From assembly GCF_000020585.3 (NCBI RefSeq), contig NC_011138.3:1297791-1361790 (forward strand): a stretch of DNA of 64,000 bases. Reading direction: 5' to 3'. The number at the start of each line of letters is the position of its first letter. Position 1 is the first letter of the stretch. The notes under the pieces are model-generated. The model saw only the letters and a list, made by a program, of their open reading frames with translations, was not told the origin of the DNA and searched no databases. The translations under genes were made by a program, and so were the position numbers. Shown here in pieces: positions 17,978-25,743 of the stretch. This DNA comes from Alteromonas mediterranea DE. GTDB taxonomy: Bacteria > Pseudomonadota > Gammaproteobacteria > Enterobacterales > Alteromonadaceae.

Positions 17978-20848
17978 ATGTCAGGAAAACTGGCTCTACG
18001 AACTCTGTGTATGGCCTTAGGGGTCATTGTTGTAACAGCGTGTCAACACGCACCGGTAGATCATGCTCAAAGCCAAGCTGAGGCTGCAACAAATTCATCT
18101 AATACCGTCTCTATTCCCTACGAGAAGTACACGTTAGAAAATGGTCTTACTGTAATACTGCACGAAGATCATTCAGACCCGCTTGTTCACGTTGACGTTA
18201 CTTACCACGTAGGCTCGGCGAGAGAAGATGTAGGTAAATCCGGTTTTGCTCACTTCTTCGAGCACATGATGTTTCAGGGCTCAAAACACGTAGCAGACGA
18301 ACAGCACTTCAAAGTGATTACCGAGTCAGGCGGTAACTTAAACGGTACAACCAATACCGACCGCACGAATTATTTTGAAACGGTTCCCGCCAACCAGCTA
18401 GAAAAAGTGCTGTGGTTAGAGTCAGATCGCATGGGCTATCTTTTAGAAGCAGTGGATCAAACCAAGTTTGAAAATCAAAGAGAGACGGTGAAAAACGAGC
18501 GTGCACAGCGCGTTGATAATCAACCATATGGCTTGCGTTATGAGCTTAACGGCGAAGCCTTATACCCAGAAGGTCACCCTTATTCGTGGATGACTATTGG
18601 CTATGTAGAAGACTTAGACCGGGTTAACGTTAACGACCTAAAAGCTTTTTTTAAACGTTGGTATGGCCCCAACAATGCCGTACTTACTATTGGTGGCGAT
18701 ATCGACGTAGCAAAAACCAAAGCGTGGATAAAAAAGTATTTTGGCGAGATACCGGCTGGGCCTGCTGTAGAAGAGCCTGAGCCGCAACCTGTCACGCTTA
18801 CTGAAACACGCTATATGACATTGGAAGACAAAGTCCATTTGCCATTGCTGCAAATTACCTATCCCACCGTTTACGGTCGCCACGAAGATGAGGCCCCGCT
18901 TGACGTGCTGGCTGATATCTTAGGGGGAGGGAAAACCTCACTTTTCTACAAAAACTTGGTTAAAGAAGGGATGGCGGTTCAAGCAGTCGTTTCTCACCCT
19001 TGTCGTGAGCTTGCCTGTGAATTTCAGCTACTTGCCCTAGCGAACCCGGCAAAAATCACGTCGTTATCAACCTTGCAAGAGGTGCTAAACCAAACACTCA
19101 AAGAATTTGAAACGCGCGGCGTGACGGCAGACGATTTAGCACGCACAAAAGGTCAAATTGAAGCGCGTACCGTGTTTGGGCTTCAAAGTGTATCTGGCAA
19201 AGTATCAGCATTGGCCGCTAACGAAACGTTTTACCAAACCCCAGACTTGATAGCAGAAGACATTGAACGCTATAACGCAGTAACGGCAGACGACGTGATG
19301 CGGGTTTACAACAAGTACATCAAAGATGCCAATAGCGTTGTACTAAGTGTGGTACCAAAAGGGCAAGTACAGTTAGCTGCCGCCGAGCAAACCTTTGAAC
19401 GCCCGGTAAGAAATATTCACGTTGAAACCGTTGACGTTGCCGGTGAGGAAGCGTTTACTAGCGCACCTTCAAGTTTCGATAGAAGCGTGATGCCTAAAGC
19501 CGGTGATGCACCTGTCGTGGAAGTGCCTGACTACTGGGAAGCTGAACTTGCCAACGGCATTAAAATACTGGGGGTAACCAGTACAGAAACGCCAACGGTT
19601 ACCTTAACGTTAGGTATGGACGGCGGCATGTTGCTAGATTCAGAAGGCAAAGCTGGAACGGCCTACCTTACGGCACTATTGATGAACGAAACGACCAAGC
19701 ATTACTCCAATGAAGCGTTGGCCAGTGAACTTGCCAAATTGGGAAGTTCTATTCGATTCAGTACCGCAGGCAGATATTCACAGGTTTATGTGTCTACGTT
19801 AACCAAGTTCCTAGATGAAACCTTAGCGCTTTTAAAAGAAAAGCTTTTTAACCCCGCTTTCACAGAAGAAGATTTCGAGCGCATGAAGGAGCGGGTGGTT
19901 CAAGGTCTGCAGCAGCAGGCGAAAACACCATCGAGCTTAGCACGACGGGCACGAGATCTTATTTTGTTTGGCGAAGACAATCGCGTGAGTTTGCCAGACG
20001 AAGGCACCCTTGAGACTGTGCAAAGTATCACGCTGGACGATGTGAAAACCTTCTATAAAAATTACTATTCGCCAGATAAAGCAAGCATTGTTGCTGTTGG
20101 AAACTTATCGAAGAAGAACATGGTTGAAACGCTTGATTTTATAGGCCAGTGGCAAGGTAACGCCTACGAATTTGCTGATTATAGTGACTTTCCTCAGTAC
20201 AACCAAAATCAAATTTTCCTTATTGATAGCCCTGAAGCAGTTCAGTCGGTTGTCTATATTGTGGACAGAAGTTTACCTTTCGATGCGACGGGCGATCATT
20301 TCAAATCACGTTTAATGAACTTCCCGCTAGGCGGGGCATTTAACAGCCGTATCAACCTAAACTTACGCGAGGATAAAGGTTTTACTTACGGCGCAAATAG
20401 CGGCTTTGTAGGCGGCAAAACGCTGGGCTGGTTCGAAGTGAGTACCGACCTTACCGCCGCTAATACCGGCGAAGGGATAAAAGAAATTTTAGGTGAAATT
20501 GAGCGTTACAGGTCTGAGGGTGTGGAAAAAGCGGAAATTGATTTTATGCGCAATGCTTTTACGCTTAGCGATGCCCTTGAATTTGAGACGCCTACAAGCA
20601 AAGCGCGCTTCTTGCGTCAGTTACTGAGCTACGGTTTAGAAAAAGGTTATCGAGAAGCGCAGCTCGATATTATCAATAACATTGATAAAGAATCGATAGA
20701 CGCGCTTGCAAAGCAATATTTGAATCTTGATAAGATGCAAATTATTGTAGTGGGCGATAAAGCGAAAATTTTGCCTCAGTTGAACGCGCTATCAATGCCA
20801 ATTATCGAGTTATCAGTAGAGGGTAACAGGCGAGAAGCGTTAAACTGA
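17978..20848 (+). CDS. M16 family zinc metallopeptidase lipoprotein
   Basis: A 956-residue pitrilysin-like protease anchored as a lipoprotein (lipobox VTAC, Cys22). The inverted zinc motif HFFEH is at residues 92-96, with the downstream glutamate expected in the following helix (ENQRETVKNER region). Two M16 repeats are present: the first active half to about residue 470, the second, catalytically silent half from about 510 (VEVPDYWEAELANGIKILG) to the end, with the usual linker. Such periplasmic single-chain enzymes degrade short peptides. The gene is followed 73 bp later by gshA. Confidence 0.9.
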   Translation: MSGKLALRTLCMALGVIVVTACQHAPVDHAQSQAEAATNSSNTVSIPYEKYTLENGLTVILHEDHSDPLVHVDVTYHVGSAREDVGKSGFAHFFEHMMFQGSKHVADEQHFKVITESGGNLNGTTNTDRTNYFETVPANQLEKVLWLESDRMGYLLEAVDQTKFENQRETVKNERAQRVDNQPYGLRYELNGEALYPEGHPYSWMTIGYVEDLDRVNVNDLKAFFKRWYGPNNAVLTIGGDIDVAKTKAWIKKYFGEIPAGPAVEEPEPQPVTLTETRYMTLEDKVHLPLLQITYPTVYGRHEDEAPLDVLADILGGGKTSLFYKNLVKEGMAVQAVVSHPCRELACEFQLLALANPAKITSLSTLQEVLNQTLKEFETRGVTADDLARTKGQIEARTVFGLQSVSGKVSALAANETFYQTPDLIAEDIERYNAVTADDVMRVYNKYIKDANSVVLSVVPKGQVQLAAAEQTFERPVRNIHVETVDVAGEEAFTSAPSSFDRSVMPKAGDAPVVEVPDYWEAELANGIKILGVTSTETPTVTLTLGMDGGMLLDSEGKAGTAYLTALLMNETTKHYSNEALASELAKLGSSIRFSTAGRYSQVYVSTLTKFLDETLALLKEKLFNPAFTEEDFERMKERVVQGLQQQAKTPSSLARRARDLILFGEDNRVSLPDEGTLETVQSITLDDVKTFYKNYYSPDKASIVAVGNLSKKNMVETLDFIGQWQGNAYEFADYSDFPQYNQNQIFLIDSPEAVQSVVYIVDRSLPFDATGDHFKSRLMNFPLGGAFNSRINLNLREDKGFTYGANSGFVGGKTLGWFEVSTDLTAANTGEGIKEILGEIERYRSEGVEKAEIDFMRNAFTLSDALEFETPTSKARFLRQLLSYGLEKGYREAQLDIINNIDKESIDALAKQYLNLDKMQIIVVGDKAKILPQLNALSMPIIELSVEGNRREALN

Positions 20849-20921
20849 CAGATTAATTTTTGTTGAATTTACACTATTGCCCCCCATAACAGGGGCAATA
20901 TTGACATAACGGACCACCATT

Positions 20922-22520
20922 TTGACTGTAGACTCATCCCGTTTTGAAGCGCGCATAGCCGCGCTTAAGTCACCCGAGTTCCTAGCTGCGCTAAAAGATA
21001 TTAAGCGTGGAGTAGAGCGCGAAGCCCTTCGTATAAACCCAAATGGCACTTTGGCACAAACGCCACACCCCAAGCCGCTGGGATCAGCGCTGACTCACGA
21101 CTCAATAACTACAGACTTTTCAGAGTCGCTGTTAGAGTTTATAACGCCACCAGAAAATAGCGCGGCAAAAACAATTTCTCAGTTAAAAGATATCCATAAG
21201 TTTGTCATTAATAACATTGGTGAAGAGCAAATTTGGCCGCTTAGTATGCCTTGCTTCATTGAAGATGAAGCCGACATTCCTATTGCCTATTTTGGTGAGT
21301 CGAACGTTGGGAAAATGAAACGGGTTTATCGTATTGGGCTTAAAAACCGTTACGGCAGCATGATGCAGGCCATTGCTGGTGTGCACTTTAATTTCTCACT
21401 ACCTGAAAGCTTTTGGAAGCTGTGGGCAGAGCTGAACGGAAAAGAATATTCGCAAGAACAAGTTTCTGCAGACTATTTTGGATTAATTCGTAATTACCGT
21501 CGTCTTTGCTGGCTTATCCCTTATCTTTATGGCGCGTCTCCGGCACTGTGTGGCTCGTTCTTAAAAGGTAAAAAGCATGCACTGCCATTTAAGAAGGTAG
21601 GCAAAGGCACTGTATATATGCCTTATGCAACCTGTCTACGAATGAGTGATTTAGGCTATACCAGTGCAGAGCAATCTTCACTTAAAATTTGTTATAACCG
21701 GTTAGATAATTACGTTAAGCTGCTGCGCGACGCTATGACAACGCCTTCTTCACGCTTTAGTGAATTCACGGCAGGAGAAGAAGGAAATTATCAACAGTTA
21801 AGTCGCAATATCATTCAAATTGAAAATGAACTGTATTCACCTATACGCCCTAAGCAGCCTACCGAGTCAATGGAAAAACCAACAGACGCTTTGGTTCGTC
21901 GCGGTATCAGTTACATTGAAGTCCGCGCTCTAGACGTAAATCCGTTTACACCCATAGGTATCTCGCAAACGCAGTTTGACTTCTTAGATGTGTTCTTAGT
22001 GGCGTGTTTACTTATGCCAAGTGCAGAGCTAGATGAAGCTCAGCTTAAAGAAGCTAAAGAAAACATGAATAAAGTGGTACTAGAAGGGAGAAATCCTGAC
22101 TTAGTGCTACAGAACAATGGTGTGGATACTACACTGCCACAATGGTGCGCATCGCTGTTTCACGTATTTGAGCAAGCTGCCGAGCTATTGGATTTGGCTA
22201 ACGACACTACGGCTTATTCGCAGGCGGTGAAAGCTGAATTTGAAAAAGTGAAAAATCCAGACATAACGCCGTCAGGCAAACTGCTTGCTATGTTGCTGGA
22301 AGATGACAAAGATAACGGCATACTTGGTCTTGAACTGGCGCAGGCGTATCAGGCGGAAATGAAGTCTTTTGAGTATACCGATACCGATGCTGCGGGTTTT
22401 GCCGCACAAGCTGAAGTGTCATTCTCCGCGCAAAAAGAGATAGAAGCGTCTGACACTAAAGACTTTGATACATTCATTCGTGATTATTTCGCTGAAGCTC
22501 CTGCAAAAAAAAATGCCTGA
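20922..22520 (+). CDS. gshA: Glutamate-cysteine ligase
   Basis: A 532-residue proteobacterial-type gamma-glutamylcysteine synthetase, catalysing the first, rate-limiting step of glutathione synthesis (Glu + Cys + ATP). Recognisable segments are GVEREALRI near residue 28, HDSITTDFSESLLEFITPP near 65, HFNFSLPESFW, and YIEVRALDVNPFTPIGI near 330. The start is a TTG at 20922 (MTVDSSRF); E. coli gshA also begins with TTG. No better start lies nearby. The stop codon is embedded in a hairpin that looks like a terminator for the opposite strand. Glutathione made here serves gloA and grxD, both in this window. Confidence 0.95.
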   Translation: MTVDSSRFEARIAALKSPEFLAALKDIKRGVEREALRINPNGTLAQTPHPKPLGSALTHDSITTDFSESLLEFITPPENSAAKTISQLKDIHKFVINNIGEEQIWPLSMPCFIEDEADIPIAYFGESNVGKMKRVYRIGLKNRYGSMMQAIAGVHFNFSLPESFWKLWAELNGKEYSQEQVSADYFGLIRNYRRLCWLIPYLYGASPALCGSFLKGKKHALPFKKVGKGTVYMPYATCLRMSDLGYTSAEQSSLKICYNRLDNYVKLLRDAMTTPSSRFSEFTAGEEGNYQQLSRNIIQIENELYSPIRPKQPTESMEKPTDALVRRGISYIEVRALDVNPFTPIGISQTQFDFLDVFLVACLLMPSAELDEAQLKEAKENMNKVVLEGRNPDLVLQNNGVDTTLPQWCASLFHVFEQAAELLDLANDTTAYSQAVKAEFEKVKNPDITPSGKLLAMLLEDDKDNGILGLELAQAYQAEMKSFEYTDTDAAGFAAQAEVSFSAQKEIEASDTKDFDTFIRDYFAEAPAKKNA

Positions 22521-22534
22521 CATAAGTCAGGCAT
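22505..22534 (-). terminator. Intrinsic terminator facing the minus strand at gshA 3' end
   Basis: A 9-bp perfect stem ATGCCTGAC / GTCAGGCAT with a 4-nt loop (ATAA). On the minus strand it is followed by eight T residues (22512 to 22505); on the plus strand no T-tract follows. It overlaps the gshA stop codon, and no minus-strand gene ends here, so it would stop antisense transcription before it enters gshA. Confidence 0.7.
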
Positions 22535-22587
22535 CGAAGGGTTCCAGGGAAACACACATTTTACTAGAACATTAATTAAGACAAGCT

Positions 22588-23226
22588 ATGAACCAAAAGT
22601 TCAAAAAACTGGTTGTTTTTTTATCAACGCTCATCGTTCTTTTTCCACTGCTTATCGCTGGGTGTGCAACAACGCCTCCTAAAGACATCAGTAATTTGTG
22701 CGAAATTTTCTACGAAAAGGACGATTGGTATGATGCAGCGGCTGATGCCAGAGACAAATGGGGTGTGCCTATCCATGTTCCTATGGCCATGATGTATCAG
22801 GAAAGTTCGTTTCGACACGATGCGCTTCCCCCACGTGATTATGTTTTCTTTGGGTTAATTCCGTGGGGACGAGTCAGTTCAGCCTATGGGTATTCTCAAG
22901 CTAAAACGCCTACATGGGCAGACTATATGAGAGAAACGGATAACAGTGGCGCAGATAGAGATGACTTCGAAGACGCTATCGACTTCATGGGCTGGTTTAT
23001 CTACAAGTCTCAAAAAGTGAACGGCATTTCAAAATGGGACGCGTATGCCCAATACTTGAATTATCACGAAGGGTGGGGCGGCTATAAGCGAAGAAGTTAC
23101 GACAGAAAGCCTTGGCTCAAAAAAGTGGCGTCAAAAGTAAAAGCACGTTCATTGCGATACGCCACTCAGCTTAAGACCTGCGAAGAAGACCTCCAGAAAG
23201 GGTGGTTTATGAAGCTGTTTAGTTAA
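22588..23226 (+). CDS. SLT-like (lysozyme-fold) lipoprotein
   Basis: A 212-residue lipoprotein (hydrophobic N-terminus, lipobox IAGC with Cys near residue 26). The body resembles the soluble-lytic-transglycosylase fold: VPMAMMYQESSFRHDA supplies the probable catalytic glutamate (YQESSF), AYGYSQAKTPTWADYM the next motif, and AYAQYLNYHEGWGGYKRR the later tyrosine/asparagine helix. It would cleave peptidoglycan from the outer-membrane side. Lies downstream of gshA with a 67-bp gap; a plus-strand terminator follows. The function is inferred from fold motifs. Confidence 0.75.
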   Translation: MNQKFKKLVVFLSTLIVLFPLLIAGCATTPPKDISNLCEIFYEKDDWYDAAADARDKWGVPIHVPMAMMYQESSFRHDALPPRDYVFFGLIPWGRVSSAYGYSQAKTPTWADYMRETDNSGADRDDFEDAIDFMGWFIYKSQKVNGISKWDAYAQYLNYHEGWGGYKRRSYDRKPWLKKVASKVKARSLRYATQLKTCEEDLQKGWFMKLFS

Positions 23227-23264
23227 CGCAGATCGGCTGCTGAAAAGATAAAGAGCACACAAAG

Positions 23265-23288
23265 CGCGACTTCGAAGTCGCGTTTTTT
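23265..23288 (+). terminator. Intrinsic terminator after the SLT-like gene
   Basis: Perfect 18-bp self-complementary stem CGCGACTTCGAAGTCGCG followed by six T residues. Confidence 0.85.
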
Positions 23289-23357
23289 ATGCCACTGATA
23301 AAAAGCATTAACATTAGAACAAGAAAAAGTAAGAGGTAATACGTTGATAGGAATAAG

Positions 23358-23437
23358 AAAAAATGGGGGATAGACGGGCGTCTATCCCCCAGCGACGCTA
23401 AGCCAAGACCGTTTTTTTAACTCACGTCGAACAGGCA
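23358..23437 (-). ncRNA. Candidate Fur-repressed small RNA (RyhB-like role)
   Basis: A predicted ~80-nt RNA on the minus strand in a gene-free gap. Seen directly: a promoter with -35 TTGCAA (23466-23471), 17-bp spacer and -10 TATCTT (23443-23448); a Fur-box-like sequence inside that promoter; and a terminator whose stem TGGGGGATAGACG / CGTCTATCCCCCA (23364-23376 and 23379-23391) is followed by six U. No reading frame with a ribosome-binding sequence lies in it. The predicted 5' half contains GAGUUAAAAAAACGGUCUUG, a single-stranded A-rich stretch with a seed complementary to the sodB start region. It does not contain the RyhB or PrrF core as I remember them. Existence and start site are inference. 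Confidence 0.65.
23364..23391 (-). terminator. Terminator of the candidate small RNA
   Basis: A 13-bp perfect inverted repeat (effective stem of 11 bp with a 6-nt loop), GC-rich at its base, followed on the minus strand by TTTTTT (23363-23358). There is no T-tract on the plus-strand side, so it works only for minus-strand transcripts. Confidence 0.85.
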
Positions 23438-23442
23438 TTTAC

Positions 23443-23471
23443 AAGATAGTGTAAATGAGAATGATTTGCAA
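23443..23471 (-). promoter_or_regulatory. Sigma-70 promoter of the candidate small RNA
   Basis: -35 TTGCAA at 23471-23466 and -10 TATCTT at 23448-23443, spacer exactly 17 bp; predicted start near 23437. Confidence 0.7.
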
Positions 23472-23472
23472 T
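23454..23472. promoter_or_regulatory. Fur-box-like operator overlapping the small-RNA promoter
   Basis: AATGAGAATGATT (23454-23466) matches 11 of 13 core positions of the E. coli Fur consensus AATGATAATCATT, followed by TGCAAT. The same flanks (GTA before, GC after) surround the Fur box of bfd in this window. It lies between -35 and -10, the classical repressing position. Confidence 0.65.
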
Positions 23473-23628
23473 AGCTTTTTGTTTTTATTTTCCTTCTTAC
23501 TTTGCGCTTATTGTATTTAAGGTTTTCTACGACAACTAACAGGCGCAATCTCAATTCCTGCTTTATACTTTAAGCATTGCTGTTGATGATGTTTGATCAG
23601 ATTTAGGAAGCGTAGCGATAGTGAACTT

Positions 23629-24087
23629 ATGGTGAATAAAAAGTTTAGCGCGCATGGTGATGTCCATGCTCACTTTCTCCAAGAGAAGCGGATTCTTTCC
23701 ATCAGCCTTAGCGGGCCTTTTAATTTAGAGTTTATTCTTAAATATCAACGCGTAGTGGGTGCTGAGAGAGAAAAGATCCAAGTGCCTTCTTGGGCCAGCT
23801 TAGTTAACGTTCACGGCTTAGCCTTAGCGCCTATGGAAGCTACAGCAGATGCACAATTGATTGTGGATGAAGCCGTTGATTCAGGACTTGTTGCCACTGC
23901 GGTAGTACTTCATGAGACAGAAGGGCTCGCGTTACAGCAGAAGTTTTGGTCTAAAATTTACGACGCATCTACGCTACCTTTTCAATTCTTTAGCGATAGT
24001 TCAGCGGCATCAGACTGGTTAGTTGAGAAAATTGCTAGTGGTATGCAAAGGCACAACGTCTATCAAAGCAGGAATATTACTAGGTAG
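23629..24087 (+). CDS. Hypothetical protein, 152 aa
   Basis: I do not recognise this family. The ATG at 23629 (MVNKKFSAHG) is preferred over a TTG 12 codons earlier; the ribosome-binding sequence is weak. The protein has alternating beta-strand and helix character: a strand-rich start (ILSISLSGPFNLEFILKYQ), a central LVNVHGLALAPMEATADAQL, and a helix-strand end (FQFFSDSSAASDWLVEKI). This resembles the size and layout of STAS/SpoIIAA-like domains (single 120-residue alpha/beta), but I cannot show the diagnostic residues. It lies just past the candidate small RNA and 95 bp before another orphan of similar size. Confidence 0.6.
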   Translation: MVNKKFSAHGDVHAHFLQEKRILSISLSGPFNLEFILKYQRVVGAEREKIQVPSWASLVNVHGLALAPMEATADAQLIVDEAVDSGLVATAVVLHETEGLALQQKFWSKIYDASTLPFQFFSDSSAASDWLVEKIASGMQRHNVYQSRNITR

Positions 24088-24182
24088 TGGTTACCTTATG
24101 CCACTTCATTGCTTTCCTTTTAAATGATCTAAGTATAAGAACGCTTCTTATCAATTTTATAAAGGCATGACAGGAGGTAGCC

Positions 24183-24602
24183 ATGGTAGGAAGTCAGCAT
24201 CAGTACCGTTTTTTCAACGTCAATAATGTGCTATTTGATATACCCAGTAATGTATATGACGATAGAACAGTTGACGAATGGTTTGATGAGATTGTGAAAG
24301 AGGGAAGAAAGCGGGAGCGTTGGGTCATTTTCTCCATCCCCGACAAAAACCTTACAGTCACCCATACTGCTGCAAAGCAACTCTGCACTCGATTACCTTT
24401 TTTAAAATCTTATGGCTGCCTTGGCTTTTTGCTTCTAGCGACACACACCAACGCCAAAATTTTTCAACACAGTTTAAAAGCCACGCCTTCCAACTTTGAT
24501 ATGAAAGTTAGTGAATCGATGGAAACACTCTGTAGGTCTGCTGAGTTGATGTTAGGAAGCGAAAACGAACTGAATATTTTTAACCGATTCGGGACGCGAT
24601 AA
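24183..24602 (+). CDS. Hypothetical protein, 139 aa
   Basis: No family recognised. The start is firm: ACAGGAGGTAGCC directly precedes the ATG at 24183. The layout is like that of the preceding gene: a strand-rich start, a polar helix, a WVIFSIPDKNLTVTHTAAKQL segment comparable in position with the neighbour's WASLVNVHGLALAPMEATAD, then a hydrophobic strand (CLGFLLLA) and a C-terminal helix. The two may be distant paralogues of a STAS-like fold; this is inference from pattern only. No membrane segment or signal peptide. Confidence 0.65.
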   Translation: MVGSQHQYRFFNVNNVLFDIPSNVYDDRTVDEWFDEIVKEGRKRERWVIFSIPDKNLTVTHTAAKQLCTRLPFLKSYGCLGFLLLATHTNAKIFQHSLKATPSNFDMKVSESMETLCRSAELMLGSENELNIFNRFGTR

Positions 24603-24666
24603 CGTCAATAATTTCATATACCAGCACTCAGGTTGCCTTCATGAGAGCTTAAATGAAAACCTCAAT

Positions 24667-24680
24667 TTGACCTAGATCAA
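24667..24680. promoter_or_regulatory. FNR-like box 1
   Basis: TTGACCTAGATCAA matches the FNR/Anr/EtrA consensus TTGAT-N4-ATCAA at 9 of 10 defined positions. It lies 105 bp before the small membrane peptide start. Confidence 0.6.
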
Positions 24681-24716
24681 GCATTCAAAACGTTGCCGAT
24701 AAGCTAATTTTCACTA

Positions 24717-24730
24717 TTGATCTAGATCAC
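24717..24730. promoter_or_regulatory. FNR-like box 2
   Basis: TTGATCTAGATCAC, also 9 of 10 to TTGAT-N4-ATCAA; the N4 is CTAG in both boxes. Centre-to-centre distance to box 1 is 50 bp, about five helical turns, so both would face the same side of the DNA. Confidence 0.6.
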
Positions 24731-24784
24731 AACCTCTACACCAAGCCTCTTCTATTATTCACTTAGTTAAAGAGGAGACCAATT

Positions 24785-24910
24785 ATGTTGTGGACTATGA
24801 TGAAAGACCCAGTGGTATGGGGCTCACTGCTAGGAATAGGCATTATCGTCGCGATGATGATGTATTACACTTATCTTTTTATGCACAACAGTGCTGATGA
24901 AGACAAATAA
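24785..24910 (+). CDS. 41-residue single-span membrane peptide
   Basis: A tiny protein: MLWTMMKDPVVWGS, then a hydrophobic span (about residues 13-33, with GIGIIVAMMMYYTY) and an acidic tail ending SADEDK. A strong ribosome-binding sequence, AAAGAGGAGACC, precedes the ATG. The pattern DPVVWGSLL followed by one membrane helix resembles DUF3149-type small proteins. It could equally be a small subunit-like peptide of a respiratory complex (as CydX or CcoQ are), an idea prompted only by the two FNR-like boxes upstream. No respiratory genes adjoin it. Function unknown. Confidence 0.7.
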   Translation: MLWTMMKDPVVWGSLLGIGIIVAMMMYYTYLFMHNSADEDK

Positions 24911-24940
24911 ATCGCCACTTTGTGGTTGGGCTAGCGCAAA

Positions 24941-25591
24941 TTAACGTTTATTGTTTTGAAGCGGTATGTCGATAAGCACTAACAGTGCGGCTTTCCCGCC
25001 GTACTCCAGTGGGGCTTGATGAAACGCTCGTACGTGAGGGTGCTGGACTAAGTAATGGGGCAGGGCAGCTTTTAACACGCCCTGACCGAAGCCGTGCATG
25101 ACGCAAACGCAGTCAATCAGTTCTTTTCTTGCCGTATGAATAAGCGCGGCAAGCTCTGCTTTTGCCATTTCGCGCGTAAGGCCGTGTAAATCTAAGGTCA
25201 TCTCTGGCGAGTAGTCGCCGCGGCGCAGTTGCTTTAAGATGTGAGTCGATTCACCCTCTTGGCAAAAGCGCATAGGCCCTTCTTGAGGCAGTGCGGCTTG
25301 ATACATATCGGAAAAGTCGAAGCTCGCCGCTAGTTGCTTGCTGTGTTTTAGGTGTTTACCTTTTACTTGCTGCGACTTCTTAAATAATTCAACTTGCTTA
25401 TCAGGCTCAACTTTATCTTGCGATAAAGGCGTGACTCCCTGCATTGCATCGGCAAATGAGAAGGTCTCTTCCTCGGCACTTATAAAGTCGTTTCGATTAC
25501 TCGCGTGCCCTTGCCTAGCTAGTCCAGTTTGGCGCTTAGGTTCAGAAAGCTGCTTTTTTAATGCTTTGAGTTCTTTTTTAAAGGTTTTCAT
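24941..25591 (-). CDS. smrB: Smr-domain endonuclease SmrB
   Basis: A 216-residue protein with a basic N-terminal region (KTFKKELKALKKQL) and a C-terminal Smr domain: LDLHGLTREMAKAELAALI, the catalytic-loop VMHGFGQGVLK, and HPHVRAFHQAPLEYGGKAAL. These match E. coli SmrB (YfcN), which cuts mRNA between collided ribosomes. The ATG at 25591 is used; two TTG codons precede it in frame. It is divergent from prmB, the same neighbourhood (smrB-prmB-aroC) as in E. coli, which strengthens the identification. Confidence 0.92.
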   Translation of the reverse strand: MKTFKKELKALKKQLSEPKRQTGLARQGHASNRNDFISAEEETFSFADAMQGVTPLSQDKVEPDKQVELFKKSQQVKGKHLKHSKQLAASFDFSDMYQAALPQEGPMRFCQEGESTHILKQLRRGDYSPEMTLDLHGLTREMAKAELAALIHTARKELIDCVCVMHGFGQGVLKAALPHYLVQHPHVRAFHQAPLEYGGKAALLVLIDIPLQNNKR

Positions 25592-25743
25592 CAACAATAG
25601 CTTGGGTAAATAAACTCGAGTTTAATAATTCAAAACGCTTAAATTATAACGAATAGAAAGATTCGCTACGTAGTTAATTATGTGAATCGGTATGAAGTTT
25701 GGGTATGATACCAGCTTTGAAATTTTTGATGTACCCAAACGCT

